Shown: one piece after another, positions 20,840 to 30,504 of the stretch
How the letters are laid out: every line of letters starts with the position of its first letter
Numbering within the stretch: position 1 is the stretch's first letter
DNA from: Pseudomonas sp. SST3
GTDB taxonomy: Bacteria; Pseudomonadota; Gammaproteobacteria; Pseudomonadales; Pseudomonadaceae
Length of the DNA: 64,000 nucleotides
Direction: 5' to 3'
Assembly: GCF_003325755.1 (NCBI RefSeq)
Contig: NZ_QORI02000013.1
Span: 1 to 64,000 of the forward strand
Notes under the pieces: generated by a model
Told to the model about the DNA's origin: nothing
The model's input: the letters and a program-made list of their open reading frames with translations, nothing else
The model's database searches: none
Position numbers and translations under genes: made by a program

Positions 20840-21701
20840 TGAAAACGAAAAACCTCGGCGCGCATTCGCGAGCCGCCGGTTGGAAACAGGGCATGGTGCT
20901 GCTTATCGGCGCTATGCTCGGTGGCTGCCAGTCTTCGCAGGAGGCCCTGCGTAGCCTGGCGGCTCACCATAACCATCAGTTGGAAATCATTTCCACCCGG
21001 CCCTTTCCCCTGGCATTGAGCATCCCGCTCAAGCCAATCGCCACATCCCGCATCCGCTTGTACATCGAAGGCGATGGTCACGCTTGGGCGACGCGCTCAC
21101 AACCGAGCCTGGATCCTACGCCGCGTAACCTGCTGGTTGCAGGTCTTGCTTTCGATGACCCAACCCCGAGTTTTTACCTTGCGCGGCCATGCCAGTTTGT
21201 AATGGCAGCCGGCTGCCGTCCGGACCTATGGACCAACCGCCGCTTTTCCGATGAGGTCGTTACCAGCCTTGAGCACGCACTCGACCAAATTAAGGTCCGC
21301 TACGGCAATCACGACTTCGAGCTGATTGGCTACTCGGGAGGCGCCGCCCTTGCCTTGCTGCTTGCGGCCCGACGCGACGATGTTGCTCAAATCCAGACCT
21401 TCGCCGCAATCTCAGCCCTCAGCGATGGGTGCAACTCCATCAACTCAGCCCCCTGTCGGGCTCCCTTAATCCGGATCATCACAGCGCAGCATTGGCGCGC
21501 ATCCCACAGAGACACCTGGCCGGTGGCAAGGACAAAATAGTCCCGCCCTCATTGGTGCAAAGCTATACCGAGAATTTGGAAGCGCCTGCTTGTATCGAAA
21601 GCGAAATTATCGCTGACGCTTCTCATGCAGACGGCTGGACTCAAGCCTGGCGTGTGTTCAGGAACCGCCCGTTACGCTGCGAAAGACGCCAAGTCGATTA
21701 G
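20839..21701 (+). pseudogene. Frameshifted alpha/beta-hydrolase lipoprotein
   Basis: The first frame (from 20839) gives a lipoprotein signal with lipobox LGGC, then an alpha/beta hydrolase with the nucleophile elbow GYSGGAA. It loses homology near 21427. The second frame carries the expected end, including GGKDKIVPP (acid) and DASHADGW (catalytic His), to the stop at 21701. Restoring one G to the GGG run at 21427-21429 joins them (ISALSDGVQLHQLSPLSG) into 287 residues. The ATG overlaps the autotransporter stop (TGATG), implying coupling. It is either a real frameshift or a sequence error in a homopolymer. Confidence 0.8.
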
Positions 21702-21714
21702 CCCCGGCGGAGGG

Positions 21715-21850
21715 CTGGCAAAAGGACCAGCACAACCAAAGCTTCGCGCGAGGGCGGCCCTCCCACAACAAAAACAAAAGCCTACGCCCACCGCTCCTCT
21801 GATCTTGTGGGAGGCGCGCCCTCGCGGCGAATGCGGGCGGCAGCCCGCCA
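21715..21850. repeat. REP pair
   Basis: Opposed halves GCTTCGCGCGAGGGCGGCC and GGGAGGCGCGCCCTCGCGGC belong to the same family as elsewhere. They lie in the convergent gap between the hydrolase and the wbpM-like gene. Confidence 0.72.
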
Positions 21851-21860
21851 ACCGAAACCA

Positions 21861-23873
21861 CTACTCCGTCGGCCCCACTTTCCGCTGCTGATAAATCAAA
21901 TCAACGATTTCACCTTCGGGCACATAACCGCTCACCACCTCGCGCAGCAATACCCGAACCTGTGGGTAATCATCCTGCTCCACCGCCTTCAGCAGTTTGG
22001 CCAATACGCCACGCAGCACATCCCAGGTGAAATACTCTTCATCGGCGCGCATGATCATCGGGTGCTCGGTAGGGCTCACGTTGTCGCCGATCAGCAGCTC
22101 TTCATACAGCTTCTCACCCGGCCGCAACCCGGTGAATTCGATGGCGATATCCCCGTGCGGGCTTTTCTCCGAGCGCACGCTCAGGCCGGACAGATGGATC
22201 AGTTTCTCGGCCAGCTCGGCAATCCGCACAGGCTGGCCCATGTCCAACACGAACACATCGCCGCCCTGCCCCATCGACCCCGCCTGAATGACCAGCTGAG
22301 CGGCCTCGGGAATAGTCATGAAATAGCGCGTTATCTTCGGGTGGGTCACCGTCACCGGGCCACCGTTGCGGATTTGCTCGTAGAAACGTGGAATCACCGA
22401 CCCCGACGAGCCCAGCACATTGCCGAAACGGACCATGGTGAACCGGGTCTTGTTGACGTGATGGACATCCTGTTCGGAGCCAAATAGCACTGGCGCAGTC
22501 TCTCGACTCAGCGCTTGCAACGTCATTTCCGAAACGCGCTTCGTGCTGCCCATTACATTAGTGGGACGCACGGCCTTGTCAGTGGAGATCAGTACGAAGT
22601 TAGCCACACCCGCCTGGATAGCCGCTTGTGCTGTATGCAGCGTTCCGAGCACATTATTGAGCAAACCCTCTGCAATATTGTGCTCAACGATTGGCACATG
22701 CTTGTAGGCAGCAGCGTGATAAACAGAGTTAACCTTCCAGGTACGCATGATTTCCAGCAGGCGGTCCGGGTTTCGAATCGACCCGAGTATCGGTACCAGT
22801 CGCACCGGTAACGACTCCCGCTCTACCCTGCTTTCAAGCTCGCCATGGACGAGGTAAAGATTGAGTTCACAGTGCTCAAACAACAGTAGGGTACGTGGCT
22901 TGCTTCCAAGGATCTGCCGACACAACTCGCTCCCTATGGAACCACCGGCACCTGTCACCATTACCACTTGGTCTCGCAAGCAACGGTCAAGTAACTCCTG
23001 CCGCGGAGGGACAGGATCACGCCCGAGGAGGTCCGCAATATCCACCTCTTGCAAATCCTCAACCTTCACTCGACCACTGGCCAAATCCATGAAGCCAGGC
23101 ACCGTTCGGACATGCAGTGGAAAATGCTCCAGCTCCTCCAGTACCTCACGACGTCGTGCACGTGAAGCCGACGGAATCGCCAGCAAAATCTGTTGTGCTG
23201 CAGTCTCGTTTATCAGCTGCTGAATATGCTTGGGTTTGTAGACCCGTAACCCAGAGATCGTCCGATTTGCGATATTGGGATCATCGTCGATGAACGCAAC
23301 CGGCCTCATAGCGCGGCCCATACGCAGCGCGGCTACCAACTGATTACCTGCTGCTCCTGCCCCATAAATGGCAACACGGGTCAGGCCCGCATCGGGTCGC
23401 TTGAAATTCCATAGCTGGCCGGCAGCAAACCAATGCCCCATAAAATATTGCCGCATGACCAAACGCAACCCGCCGATCATCAGCAAGCTCAACCACCAAT
23501 AGTTGATGACCAACGATCGTGGGATAACCTTCGGAGCATCCTGATACCAATACACCACAAGCGACAGCATCAGCGCTGATAGCGTTACTGCTTTGGCAAT
23601 TGCGATAAGAGCGTCATTACCAAAATAACGCATAACAGCTCGGTACATACCGATACGAATGAACAGCGGCACTGCAATAATCGGAGCGACCGCAAATAGC
23701 CAGGCATGTGCACCAAATGGCTCGACCGTCTTGGCATCGCCCAAGCGAACCACAAAGGCTAGCCACAGTGCTATCCAGACCAGCATGACATCAGCCGATA
23801 CTTGGATCAGACGTTTTATTTGTCGAGGGAGCCGAACAACGCGTCGACGCCAACTCTCAGCCAATCTCAACAC
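21861..23873 (-). CDS. wbpM: WbpM-type nucleotide-sugar 4,6-dehydratase
   Basis: WbpM-family enzymes convert UDP-GlcNAc to a 4-keto-6-deoxy sugar used for FucNAc/QuiNAc in O-antigen. The protein of about 670 residues has four N-terminal membrane helices, a central nucleotide-binding region (VAIYGAGAAGNQL) and a C-terminal short-chain dehydrogenase with VTGAGGSIGSELC, TDKAVRPTNVMGSTKR and PKITRYFMTIPEA. I place the start at a GTG (AAAGG 7 bases upstream), which gives the length of known WbpM; an ATG 57 bases earlier is possible. It is the last gene of the polysaccharide locus, its usual place in Pseudomonas. Confidence 0.93.
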   Translation of the reverse strand: MLRLAESWRRRVVRLPRQIKRLIQVSADVMLVWIALWLAFVVRLGDAKTVEPFGAHAWLFAVAPIIAVPLFIRIGMYRAVMRYFGNDALIAIAKAVTLSALMLSLVVYWYQDAPKVIPRSLVINYWWLSLLMIGGLRLVMRQYFMGHWFAAGQLWNFKRPDAGLTRVAIYGAGAAGNQLVAALRMGRAMRPVAFIDDDPNIANRTISGLRVYKPKHIQQLINETAAQQILLAIPSASRARRREVLEELEHFPLHVRTVPGFMDLASGRVKVEDLQEVDIADLLGRDPVPPRQELLDRCLRDQVVMVTGAGGSIGSELCRQILGSKPRTLLLFEHCELNLYLVHGELESRVERESLPVRLVPILGSIRNPDRLLEIMRTWKVNSVYHAAAYKHVPIVEHNIAEGLLNNVLGTLHTAQAAIQAGVANFVLISTDKAVRPTNVMGSTKRVSEMTLQALSRETAPVLFGSEQDVHHVNKTRFTMVRFGNVLGSSGSVIPRFYEQIRNGGPVTVTHPKITRYFMTIPEAAQLVIQAGSMGQGGDVFVLDMGQPVRIAELAEKLIHLSGLSVRSEKSPHGDIAIEFTGLRPGEKLYEELLIGDNVSPTEHPMIMRADEEYFTWDVLRGVLAKLLKAVEQDDYPQVRVLLREVVSGYVPEGEIVDLIYQQRKVGPTE

Positions 23874-23951
23874 AGCAGTACCTTTGTTTACGTTTCGTGA
23901 TCCAGCGCAACGTGCACCTTCCGCATCCAATTGGCCCCGGCTTCGGAGTGA

Positions 23952-24983
23952 TCAGACGCTAACCCCAGTTTCTTCTGGGCCACCCGCGTTCAGCCTTACA
24001 ACAACCCAAACCAGCGGAGCATAGGCGAAAACCAGCCCGCCAAACCCGTCAATCCATTCAAACGCAACCGCCACAGCCACAGGCAATAGCCAGAGCAGGT
24101 TGATAGCCAACACAGTGGACGTCACCGGTAGATGTGCGCCCAAACGGCGCGAGGCAATTTGATAGGCATGACTGCGGTGAGCCTCGTAAACCTTTACGCC
24201 GCGCAATAGACGGCGGAGTAGCGTCCAGGTTGCATCAACAATGAAAACTCCTAGCAAAATACACCAGCACCACAATAACTTTGGCGATAGCCAAGCCGCT
24301 TGTATCGTTAGCGCCCCTATGACTACGCCTAAAAATCCGCTCCCCGCGTCCCCCATAAAGATGCTCGCCGGAGGGAAATTCCAGACGAGAAACCCCCCGA
24401 CCGCTGCCGCCAGCAAGACAGGAACAAGCGAGTGGGACGAAAATCCCAACATGACATAAATCAGCGCAGCACCAAGACAAACAGAAAGCGCTTCGATACT
24501 CGCCAACCCATCGATTCCATCCATGAAGTTATAAAGATTGAGATGCCAGACCAGCCAGACCGCAGCGAGCACATGCCCAACCCAGCCAAGCTGGAGCGTT
24601 ACACCGAACAAATCCAACGAAGGGAGCCCGTCGATCCAAAAAAGAACCCAGCATGCGGCCAAAAAGTGTCCGCACAAGCGCCAACGGGCTGGAATATGAC
24701 CATGGTCATCCAGGAAGCCAATCACCGCGACGCACAGACCCGCTCCGCCTATGGACCACGCCATGTCGAGTGGGACCAACCCCAACCAGGTGGTGACAGG
24801 CAGTACTAGGAGTAAACTGACCACGATCGCGGCCCCTCCGCCACGTGGAGTCGGCACCGTATGGGAGCTACGAAGGTTGGGCACGTCAACCAGGTTTCGA
24901 TGCAACGCGTAGCGTCGCAGCACCCAGGTCATCAAACACGACGCGACAAAAACCAACGGCAATAACCAAAACATCGCCCCCAT
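23952..24983 (-). CDS. wbpL: WbpL/WecA-type initiating sugar-phosphate transferase
   Basis: This polytopic protein (343 residues) moves a sugar-1-phosphate from its UDP donor to undecaprenyl phosphate and so begins O-unit assembly at the inner membrane. It has about ten hydrophobic segments and the family motifs SSHTVPTPRGGG, GFLDDHG, LYNFMDGIDGLA and FMGDAGSGFLG, the last holding catalytic and metal-binding aspartates. Tandem ATGs occur at 24986 and 24983; AGGAG is best spaced for 24983. It lies directly upstream of wbpM, as in P. aeruginosa. Confidence 0.93.
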   Translation of the reverse strand: MGAMFWLLPLVFVASCLMTWVLRRYALHRNLVDVPNLRSSHTVPTPRGGGAAIVVSLLLVLPVTTWLGLVPLDMAWSIGGAGLCVAVIGFLDDHGHIPARWRLCGHFLAACWVLFWIDGLPSLDLFGVTLQLGWVGHVLAAVWLVWHLNLYNFMDGIDGLASIEALSVCLGAALIYVMLGFSSHSLVPVLLAAAVGGFLVWNFPPASIFMGDAGSGFLGVVIGALTIQAAWLSPKLLWCWCILLGVFIVDATWTLLRRLLRGVKVYEAHRSHAYQIASRRLGAHLPVTSTVLAINLLWLLPVAVAVAFEWIDGFGGLVFAYAPLVWVVVRLNAGGPEETGVSV

Positions 24984-25080
24984 CATCAACTCCTAATACG
25001 GCGGCTTTGCCGATTTCAACGAGCCCCAAGCTATCTGCCTCGTGCAGGCACCGACTGTTCTTGCAGAATACTCCCCGACG

Positions 25081-26059
25081 TTAAAGGCGTTTTAGAAAAT
25101 CAGCAGCCGTCATCGCGAGGGCCCTGTCGACACTTACCGGGGGGCTCCACCCTAACAGCGACCTGGTTTTCACAATATCCAACTGCAACGACCCGCATAA
25201 ACGCTCAGTCACGGCGCGCTTGCCAAGCAAAGCGCCTGCACTCGACAAAAGCACAGCAGGAACTGGGACTAACCGCGCCGGCTTTCCAAGTGCCACGCCC
25301 AGACGACGTAGCAGCTCGGTAGTAGAAAGATCTTCGCCGTCGCTGACTAGAAATGCCTGTCCGGACGCGCGTGGATGATCCAGGCAAACCGTTAACAAAT
25401 CGACAAGATTATCCAGCGCCACCAGGCTACGACAGTTACGTATAGCGCCGAGCGGAAGCGGAACTCCTCGGTCTAGCCATACCATCATGCTACGGAAATT
25501 AGCTTTGACGCCGGGTCCATAAACCAATGGCGGTCGCACTATGACCACTTCCAACCCGGTCTCCGCTGCAAGCTCCAGCAGCGCTTTCTCAGCCTCCAGC
25601 TTGGATGTGGCATAAGCATCAACCGGGCAAAGCGCGGCATCAGCGGTTAGAGGCTGAGCCCCAGTGGTGCCCTCGCCATGTACCTTCACCGAGCTGAGAA
25701 AAAACAAAGCGTTTGACACCCGCAAGAGCAGCTGCCTGGGCTAACTTTAGCGTGCCGTTAACATTGACAGCACGGAATGCCGCCAGAGGGTCGGTATCCA
25801 CTTCATGCATGACGTGAACCCGAGCCGCACAGTGAACAACCACGTCGACGTCAGCAAACAAATTGGGAACTAGCTCAGCGCCAGCCAGATCGCCCAACTC
25901 AACCCACCGCCGCACCGCGTCATACTTAGCCCCTAAAGGCGCCCCGCCATGCGCTAACGTTCTCACTGCACCAATAACCGAGTGGCTACCCCCTGTCGCC
26001 AGCCGTCGCACCAACGCGCTGCCAACAAACCCACTTGCCCCGGCCACCAGAATCTGCAT
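25081..26059 (-). pseudogene. NAD-dependent sugar epimerase (WbpV-like), frameshifted
   Basis: The first half (from 26059) starts MQILVAGASGFVGSALVRR, a Rossmann motif of extended SDR epimerases, and runs to GVKRFVF. The second half, in another frame, begins at SSVKVHGEG and holds the catalytic YATSK pair. One extra A in the run of six at 25699-25704 (T on the coding strand) separates them. With it removed the gene is 326 codons including the stop, normal for the family. P. aeruginosa carries an epimerase (wbpV) just before wbpL. Whether this one is dead or mis-sequenced cannot be judged here. Confidence 0.83.
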
Positions 26060-27249
26060 CAATCGGTACTCTCGACAAGCTCAAGCACATCCGCAGCCAT
26101 CACACGCATAATCCGGCTGCGAGCAAAGCGTGCGATAAACTCAGGGCGAGGCGTTTGCCCCAGCTTCAGCCGCCGCAACGCTGCTATCGCCCCGGCACTA
26201 TCGCAGGGTGCGAAGACTGCAGCGTTGGCAATCTCACTACGAATGAACTCAGCAGCGTAACCCCCCACACCGGCCCATACTGGCTTGCCAGTAGCAGCGT
26301 ACTCGAACACCTTCGATGGCAGCACGCGGCGGAACGCCCTAAAATCATTCAAATGTAGAAATAGCACATCTGCCTGACGGTAAAGGTCCAGCAACTGCTC
26401 TCGCGCCACCGGCTCTACCAACTCAACGTTGTTCAGCCCACTTGCCGTTATAGCCTCTCGCAAAACTTCCAGTCGACTGCCGGCGCCTACCACCCGAAAC
26501 TGCACCTCGTCACCTAATCGCCGCGCTAGCTCGGGAACGATCCGATGCAAACCCTGACCATCGCCAACGTTGCCCGCATAGAGAACCTGTAGCGGGCGCT
26601 CCTTGCTCTGGTCGCGGCAGCCATGCAATGGAAATTCAAGGAAATCGTCGTCCACCCCGTTTGTAAATTGCGAGAACTGTCGCTTCGGATATTTAGGTTG
26701 GAAATATCCAAGAAAGCCCACCGTTACCAAATTTACTTTATCCGCACGTCGAACGGCCCAGCGCTCAAGAGCACCAAACCCCGTCCTCAAAATACTGGAA
26801 ACAGGGGGCGAGAAAAGCTCACCGAGATTTTCAACGAAGATATCGCGGATATCTAAATACAGCCGAGCACCCTGCCGATAAGCGATCCAGGCGCCAAGGA
26901 CGGCAGTCATCAGCCGCGAGGAGGTAGCAACAACGAGGTCATATCGTTCATCGCGTGCATAGCGTGTCGCCTGCCAGGCAAACGACACGAATGCTACCGC
27001 CTGATCCCGAAAACCGCTGCGATGTGCGGGCAGCCGAATACGCCGAACCCGTACACCGTCGCCACTCTCGAAAACCTGCGTTTCGCTGGCATGTTCGTGA
27101 TACCGGTTTGGCTGTGTGGTGAGCACGTCGACCTGCACCGTATCCCCAGCATGCGCGCGCAATGCCCCGACCAGCGCGCGCGCGCGAAAAGATCCAGCCG
27201 ACAAATCCGGAGGATAAAAAAAGGTAACCAGCAGAATGCGTTTGGGCAT
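26059..27249 (-). CDS. Glycosyltransferase family 4 (WbuB-like)
   Basis: This GT-B retaining glycosyltransferase has 396 residues. Its N-terminal lobe begins ILLVTFFYPPDLSAGSFRAR, and the C-terminal lobe carries LYAGNVGDGQGLHRIV and the donor-binding region around LPSKVFEYAATGKPVWAG. DIRDIFVENLGELF resembles WbuB-type enzymes that add amino sugars such as FucNAc. The start MPKRILL suits the fold. Its TGA overlaps the ATG of the epimerase gene (TGATG), so the two are coupled. The donor sugar is unknown. Confidence 0.88.
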   Translation of the reverse strand: MPKRILLVTFFYPPDLSAGSFRARALVGALRAHAGDTVQVDVLTTQPNRYHEHASETQVFESGDGVRVRRIRLPAHRSGFRDQAVAFVSFAWQATRYARDERYDLVVATSSRLMTAVLGAWIAYRQGARLYLDIRDIFVENLGELFSPPVSSILRTGFGALERWAVRRADKVNLVTVGFLGYFQPKYPKRQFSQFTNGVDDDFLEFPLHGCRDQSKERPLQVLYAGNVGDGQGLHRIVPELARRLGDEVQFRVVGAGSRLEVLREAITASGLNNVELVEPVAREQLLDLYRQADVLFLHLNDFRAFRRVLPSKVFEYAATGKPVWAGVGGYAAEFIRSEIANAAVFAPCDSAGAIAALRRLKLGQTPRPEFIARFARSRIMRVMAADVLELVESTD

Positions 27250-27262
27250 TACAGAGCGCTTG

Positions 27263-28516
27263 TCAGGCCGGGACGGGATCAGACAATACACTCTCGTACA
27301 ATGCAACCAGCTCGTGCTCCTGGCTCTCCCAGCTAAGCGCTACCGAAGCCTTGCGTGACTGAGCAGCGTAATACTGACGCTTACTCCTATCGGCAACCAG
27401 CTCGCGCAATGCCGAGCCCAACGCGGCACTATCGCCGGGCGGAACGAGTAGACCAAGGTCATGCTCACGGACTACCCGACGGATCTCGGGCAGATCCGAA
27501 GCGACCACCGGCAACCCAGCCTGCACATACTCAAAAAGCTTGTTCGAATCAGTCGTGTAATGATTCAGACAGGTGTTTTCGATAGGTTGCACGCCGATGT
27601 CCGCCGATGCGGTATAGCTCGGCAACTCGGCTAGCGCGACTGTAGGAATGAAGCGCACTCGCTCCTCAAGGCGTAGCTCCGCGACGATGCTACGCAGGCT
27701 GGCCTCAAGCCGGCCGCCTCCAATAAAGACAAAGTAAGCGTCGGGTACGTCGAGGGCCACGCGAGCCAAACGCTCCAAACCTCTGCCCTGCTGCACACCG
27801 CCCTGATAAACAATGATCGGCCAAGGCCGAACTAGGCCCAGCTCGTCGCGAATACGGTTGGACGCCAAGACCTGCTGCTGTCGCGGCCGATTCTGGAGCA
27901 CTACAGGACGCTCGACACCATAAGCCCTTGCAAAAAACTTGGCACGCGCCACGGTCGTAGTGATAGTGCCATTTGCGCGTGGCATGAGCACCTTCTCCAC
28001 CACTGCAACCAGCTTACGGAAACTGGCGTAGCCTTCACGGCTGGTGCTGATTTCATGGGCGTCATATACCAGGCTTGCGCCAGAAAACACCGCAGCCAGC
28101 CAGGCGGTTGGGAGTGTGTTGACATCATGGGCATGGACGACATCGGCGCGGCAGCGTGTCAGGTGCCAGAGAAGACCTGCATGCGTCCACAACCTTGCAA
28201 ATATGCGAAGCACCTGCCTAACGGGACTCAAACGTCCGATGGGGCCGCTTGCCCCAGACGGCGACGCCTTAGCTACGAAGCGCTCTCCCGAGCCCGCGGG
28301 CGCTTTTTTTCTTTTGCGCCATTTCCATAGCGGACTGCGTGCAACCCGTACGACACGCACGCCACTTTGAAGCACTTCGTGCTCTTGCGTAACTCCAGGC
28401 GTGTGTAAAGCATGAACGGTGACTTGATGGCCCGCCGAACATAGGGTTTCTGCTTCCTTCAGAACTCGCGCATCATTGCGGAACTCGTTCCAGACGACCA
28501 TGGCCACTTGAGCCAC
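27263..28516 (-). CDS. Glycosyltransferase family 4
   Basis: The protein (417 residues) is a GT-B enzyme. The N-lobe starts VAMVVWNEFRNDARVLKEAE and the C-lobe has YQGGVQQGRGLERL and the donor-binding NKLFEYVQAGLPVVASDLPE, with a conserved Glu. I chose a GTG start (GGGAGG is 4 bases upstream) because related proteins start just before AMVVWNEFRNDA. The stop is 13 bases before the next transferase. It probably adds one sugar of the repeat unit on the cytoplasmic face of the membrane. Confidence 0.87.
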   Translation of the reverse strand: MAQVAMVVWNEFRNDARVLKEAETLCSAGHQVTVHALHTPGVTQEHEVLQSGVRVVRVARSPLWKWRKRKKAPAGSGERFVAKASPSGASGPIGRLSPVRQVLRIFARLWTHAGLLWHLTRCRADVVHAHDVNTLPTAWLAAVFSGASLVYDAHEISTSREGYASFRKLVAVVEKVLMPRANGTITTTVARAKFFARAYGVERPVVLQNRPRQQQVLASNRIRDELGLVRPWPIIVYQGGVQQGRGLERLARVALDVPDAYFVFIGGGRLEASLRSIVAELRLEERVRFIPTVALAELPSYTASADIGVQPIENTCLNHYTTDSNKLFEYVQAGLPVVASDLPEIRRVVREHDLGLLVPPGDSAALGSALRELVADRSKRQYYAAQSRKASVALSWESQEHELVALYESVLSDPVPA

Positions 28517-28655
28517 ATTACCTCCCAATGAATAGCCGATGACGGCCTTCGAAAAATGAACCAATCAGAGACTGTGAAACGTCAAAAAGGTTCGCATATT
28601 AATAGAAAGCGAGCTAACAGTTGCCGAAACGAGCGTTCATATTTTGTGACGGGCT

Positions 28656-30497
28656 CTAGTGCTTACTCATGGCATGTAAAGGATCCGGCGCATATCGGGA
28701 AACTGCCACGCTTGCCTCATCGACGGCCGATGCGTCAAAGCCGAAAAGCGTGACAAGGCGAACCGAGCGCCCGCCAGCGGTGTAACCGAGCGCCTGACGG
28801 TCGACCATATTTCCGTAGCTTTCAGTTACCCAGCCCTGGGGTTTCGGCTGTTTCTGGCCTCGGGAGGTAACTAGTTGCGCGCCTGAAAGATGACGAACCA
28901 GAACCGTACGCCCCGACGAGCTCACCAAACTGACATCATCTTCTGCATTTTCGAGCCGCCATTGCTGTGCAAAATGAAACCACTGTGTGTACTGATGCGG
29001 TGCATCCCCCTGCAATACATCCACGATCGCGAGCCAGCGTTGAGGCCTAAACAACACCAAGCGCTCGTGATCTATACCCTCCTCGCGCGGCACTGTTCCT
29101 CGGATCAGAAACGTCTCTCCCATTACCTTGGCGTCCTTGATGGCCGAGCCGTAACGCGTTGCTTCAGTAAGCTTGCGTGTCGTGCCATCGATTTCGACGG
29201 TGTTATGGGCAGCGGTAGAAGTGACATAGTCGCGAAACGGGCCATTGCTGTAGGAATACTTGCCAGCATTGGTCAATATCCGCTCGCCTTCGTCGAACCA
29301 TTCGAAGCTGAGATCGTCCGGCAACTTGTGGCCCGTCTGGAAGAACATCCCCATAACGAACAGCATCGAGGCCTTCTGCACCGGCACCGCCCAAACGCTG
29401 CGGACAATTGCATACCCGGAATCGCGGAAGTTTTGGAGTAAATAGCAAGAAGCTTTCGCGCCTTGGCAGCTATCGGACGACTTGGGCCAATCAATAGTTA
29501 CTGGCTTTGGCTCCGAATCGCCAACCGTCACGATTGTTTTATCAGGATGCACCATCCAGATACGGTTCTGAGCGACTCGCTCCATGAGGTCGCGGATAAA
29601 GTCGAACTGGTCGTACCAACCGCTATCCATAAAACGCTTAACGGTGTTGTAAACGAAGAGGTGATACTCCGGCGAGTTTTCGAGATGCACCCCCTCGGAA
29701 CTGAATTGCCGCAGCAGCAAGTCCTGCATTTCTGTCTTTACGAAATTCTGTGCACCAGTACAGGTCTCGATAGACGGTACGACTTTGCACAGCGCCAGTA
29801 ACCCATGCAGCTGAAACAACCCGTGATTGCCCTTGGAAAGTAAGCGCTTGTCCATCAGGCTCTGAGCGTGTAACCACGCCAAGTGAATGAGCTTCGCCTT
29901 CCCCGCATCATCGAGTTGCACATCACCTTCGAATGCACGTTGAAACAGATAAGCCAGCTTCATCGCCCTGAGGCCAACCGCCATGTCGTACCACTCGTAC
30001 TCGCTTTTTTGCCCGCGAACTGCATGGTATTCGTGCCAATCGAGAATAATGCGCAAGGCGTCAGTTAGAAATCCTTGGTCCGCAGTCTGCTCCCAAGCCC
30101 CCAGAAGAGGGTCGAGCATCCGCCAGGCATGCAACTGATAGCGCCAGTTGCGATCTTTGAACGGATCGGCGTTCCAATCTACCGGGACTTCAAACGACCA
30201 AGGATCGACATTACGACCCAACGGCACAAAGCCTTTTTCCCAAAGCTGACGGGCCTCCGCCTCTGCGTTACGCGTGACCGAGATATTGGCATTTCGTGAG
30301 GTAATGTCTGGCGCATGCTCGGCTTCTTGTCTAAGCCCATTCCACACTTCGGCAACCGCACAGGGCCGAGCCAAACGCTCATGATTGACCCACTTACATG
30401 GGGTTGCGGCAGCCCCGGTCTCACTCAAATAAATTCCACCCGCCGCTACCATTACAACAGCAAGCAAACCATAAACAGCCAACACGGACCTACGCAC
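28656..30497 (-). CDS. Heparinase II/III-like (alginate-lyase fold) protein
   Basis: This protein of about 613 residues has an N-terminal signal or anchor (VLAVYGLLAVVMVAAGGIYL), an alpha/alpha-toroid (about 60-340, with KGNHGLFQLHGLLAL and HLENSPEYH) and a C-terminal heparinase II/III beta domain (GHKLPDDLSFEWFDEGERIL; AAHNTVEIDG). The His and Tyr/Asn residues used by such lyases to abstract the uronate C5 proton have plausible counterparts. I placed the start at a GTG, since earlier starts overlap the preceding gene. In a locus that makes UDP-ManNAcA it may trim or edit an acidic polysaccharide in the periplasm (inference). Confidence 0.83.
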   Translation of the reverse strand: MRRSVLAVYGLLAVVMVAAGGIYLSETGAAATPCKWVNHERLARPCAVAEVWNGLRQEAEHAPDITSRNANISVTRNAEAEARQLWEKGFVPLGRNVDPWSFEVPVDWNADPFKDRNWRYQLHAWRMLDPLLGAWEQTADQGFLTDALRIILDWHEYHAVRGQKSEYEWYDMAVGLRAMKLAYLFQRAFEGDVQLDDAGKAKLIHLAWLHAQSLMDKRLLSKGNHGLFQLHGLLALCKVVPSIETCTGAQNFVKTEMQDLLLRQFSSEGVHLENSPEYHLFVYNTVKRFMDSGWYDQFDFIRDLMERVAQNRIWMVHPDKTIVTVGDSEPKPVTIDWPKSSDSCQGAKASCYLLQNFRDSGYAIVRSVWAVPVQKASMLFVMGMFFQTGHKLPDDLSFEWFDEGERILTNAGKYSYSNGPFRDYVTSTAAHNTVEIDGTTRKLTEATRYGSAIKDAKVMGETFLIRGTVPREEGIDHERLVLFRPQRWLAIVDVLQGDAPHQYTQWFHFAQQWRLENAEDDVSLVSSSGRTVLVRHLSGAQLVTSRGQKQPKPQGWVTESYGNMVDRQALGYTAGGRSVRLVTLFGFDASAVDEASVAVSRYAPDPLHAMSKH

Positions 30498-30504
30498 AGT
30501 AAGA

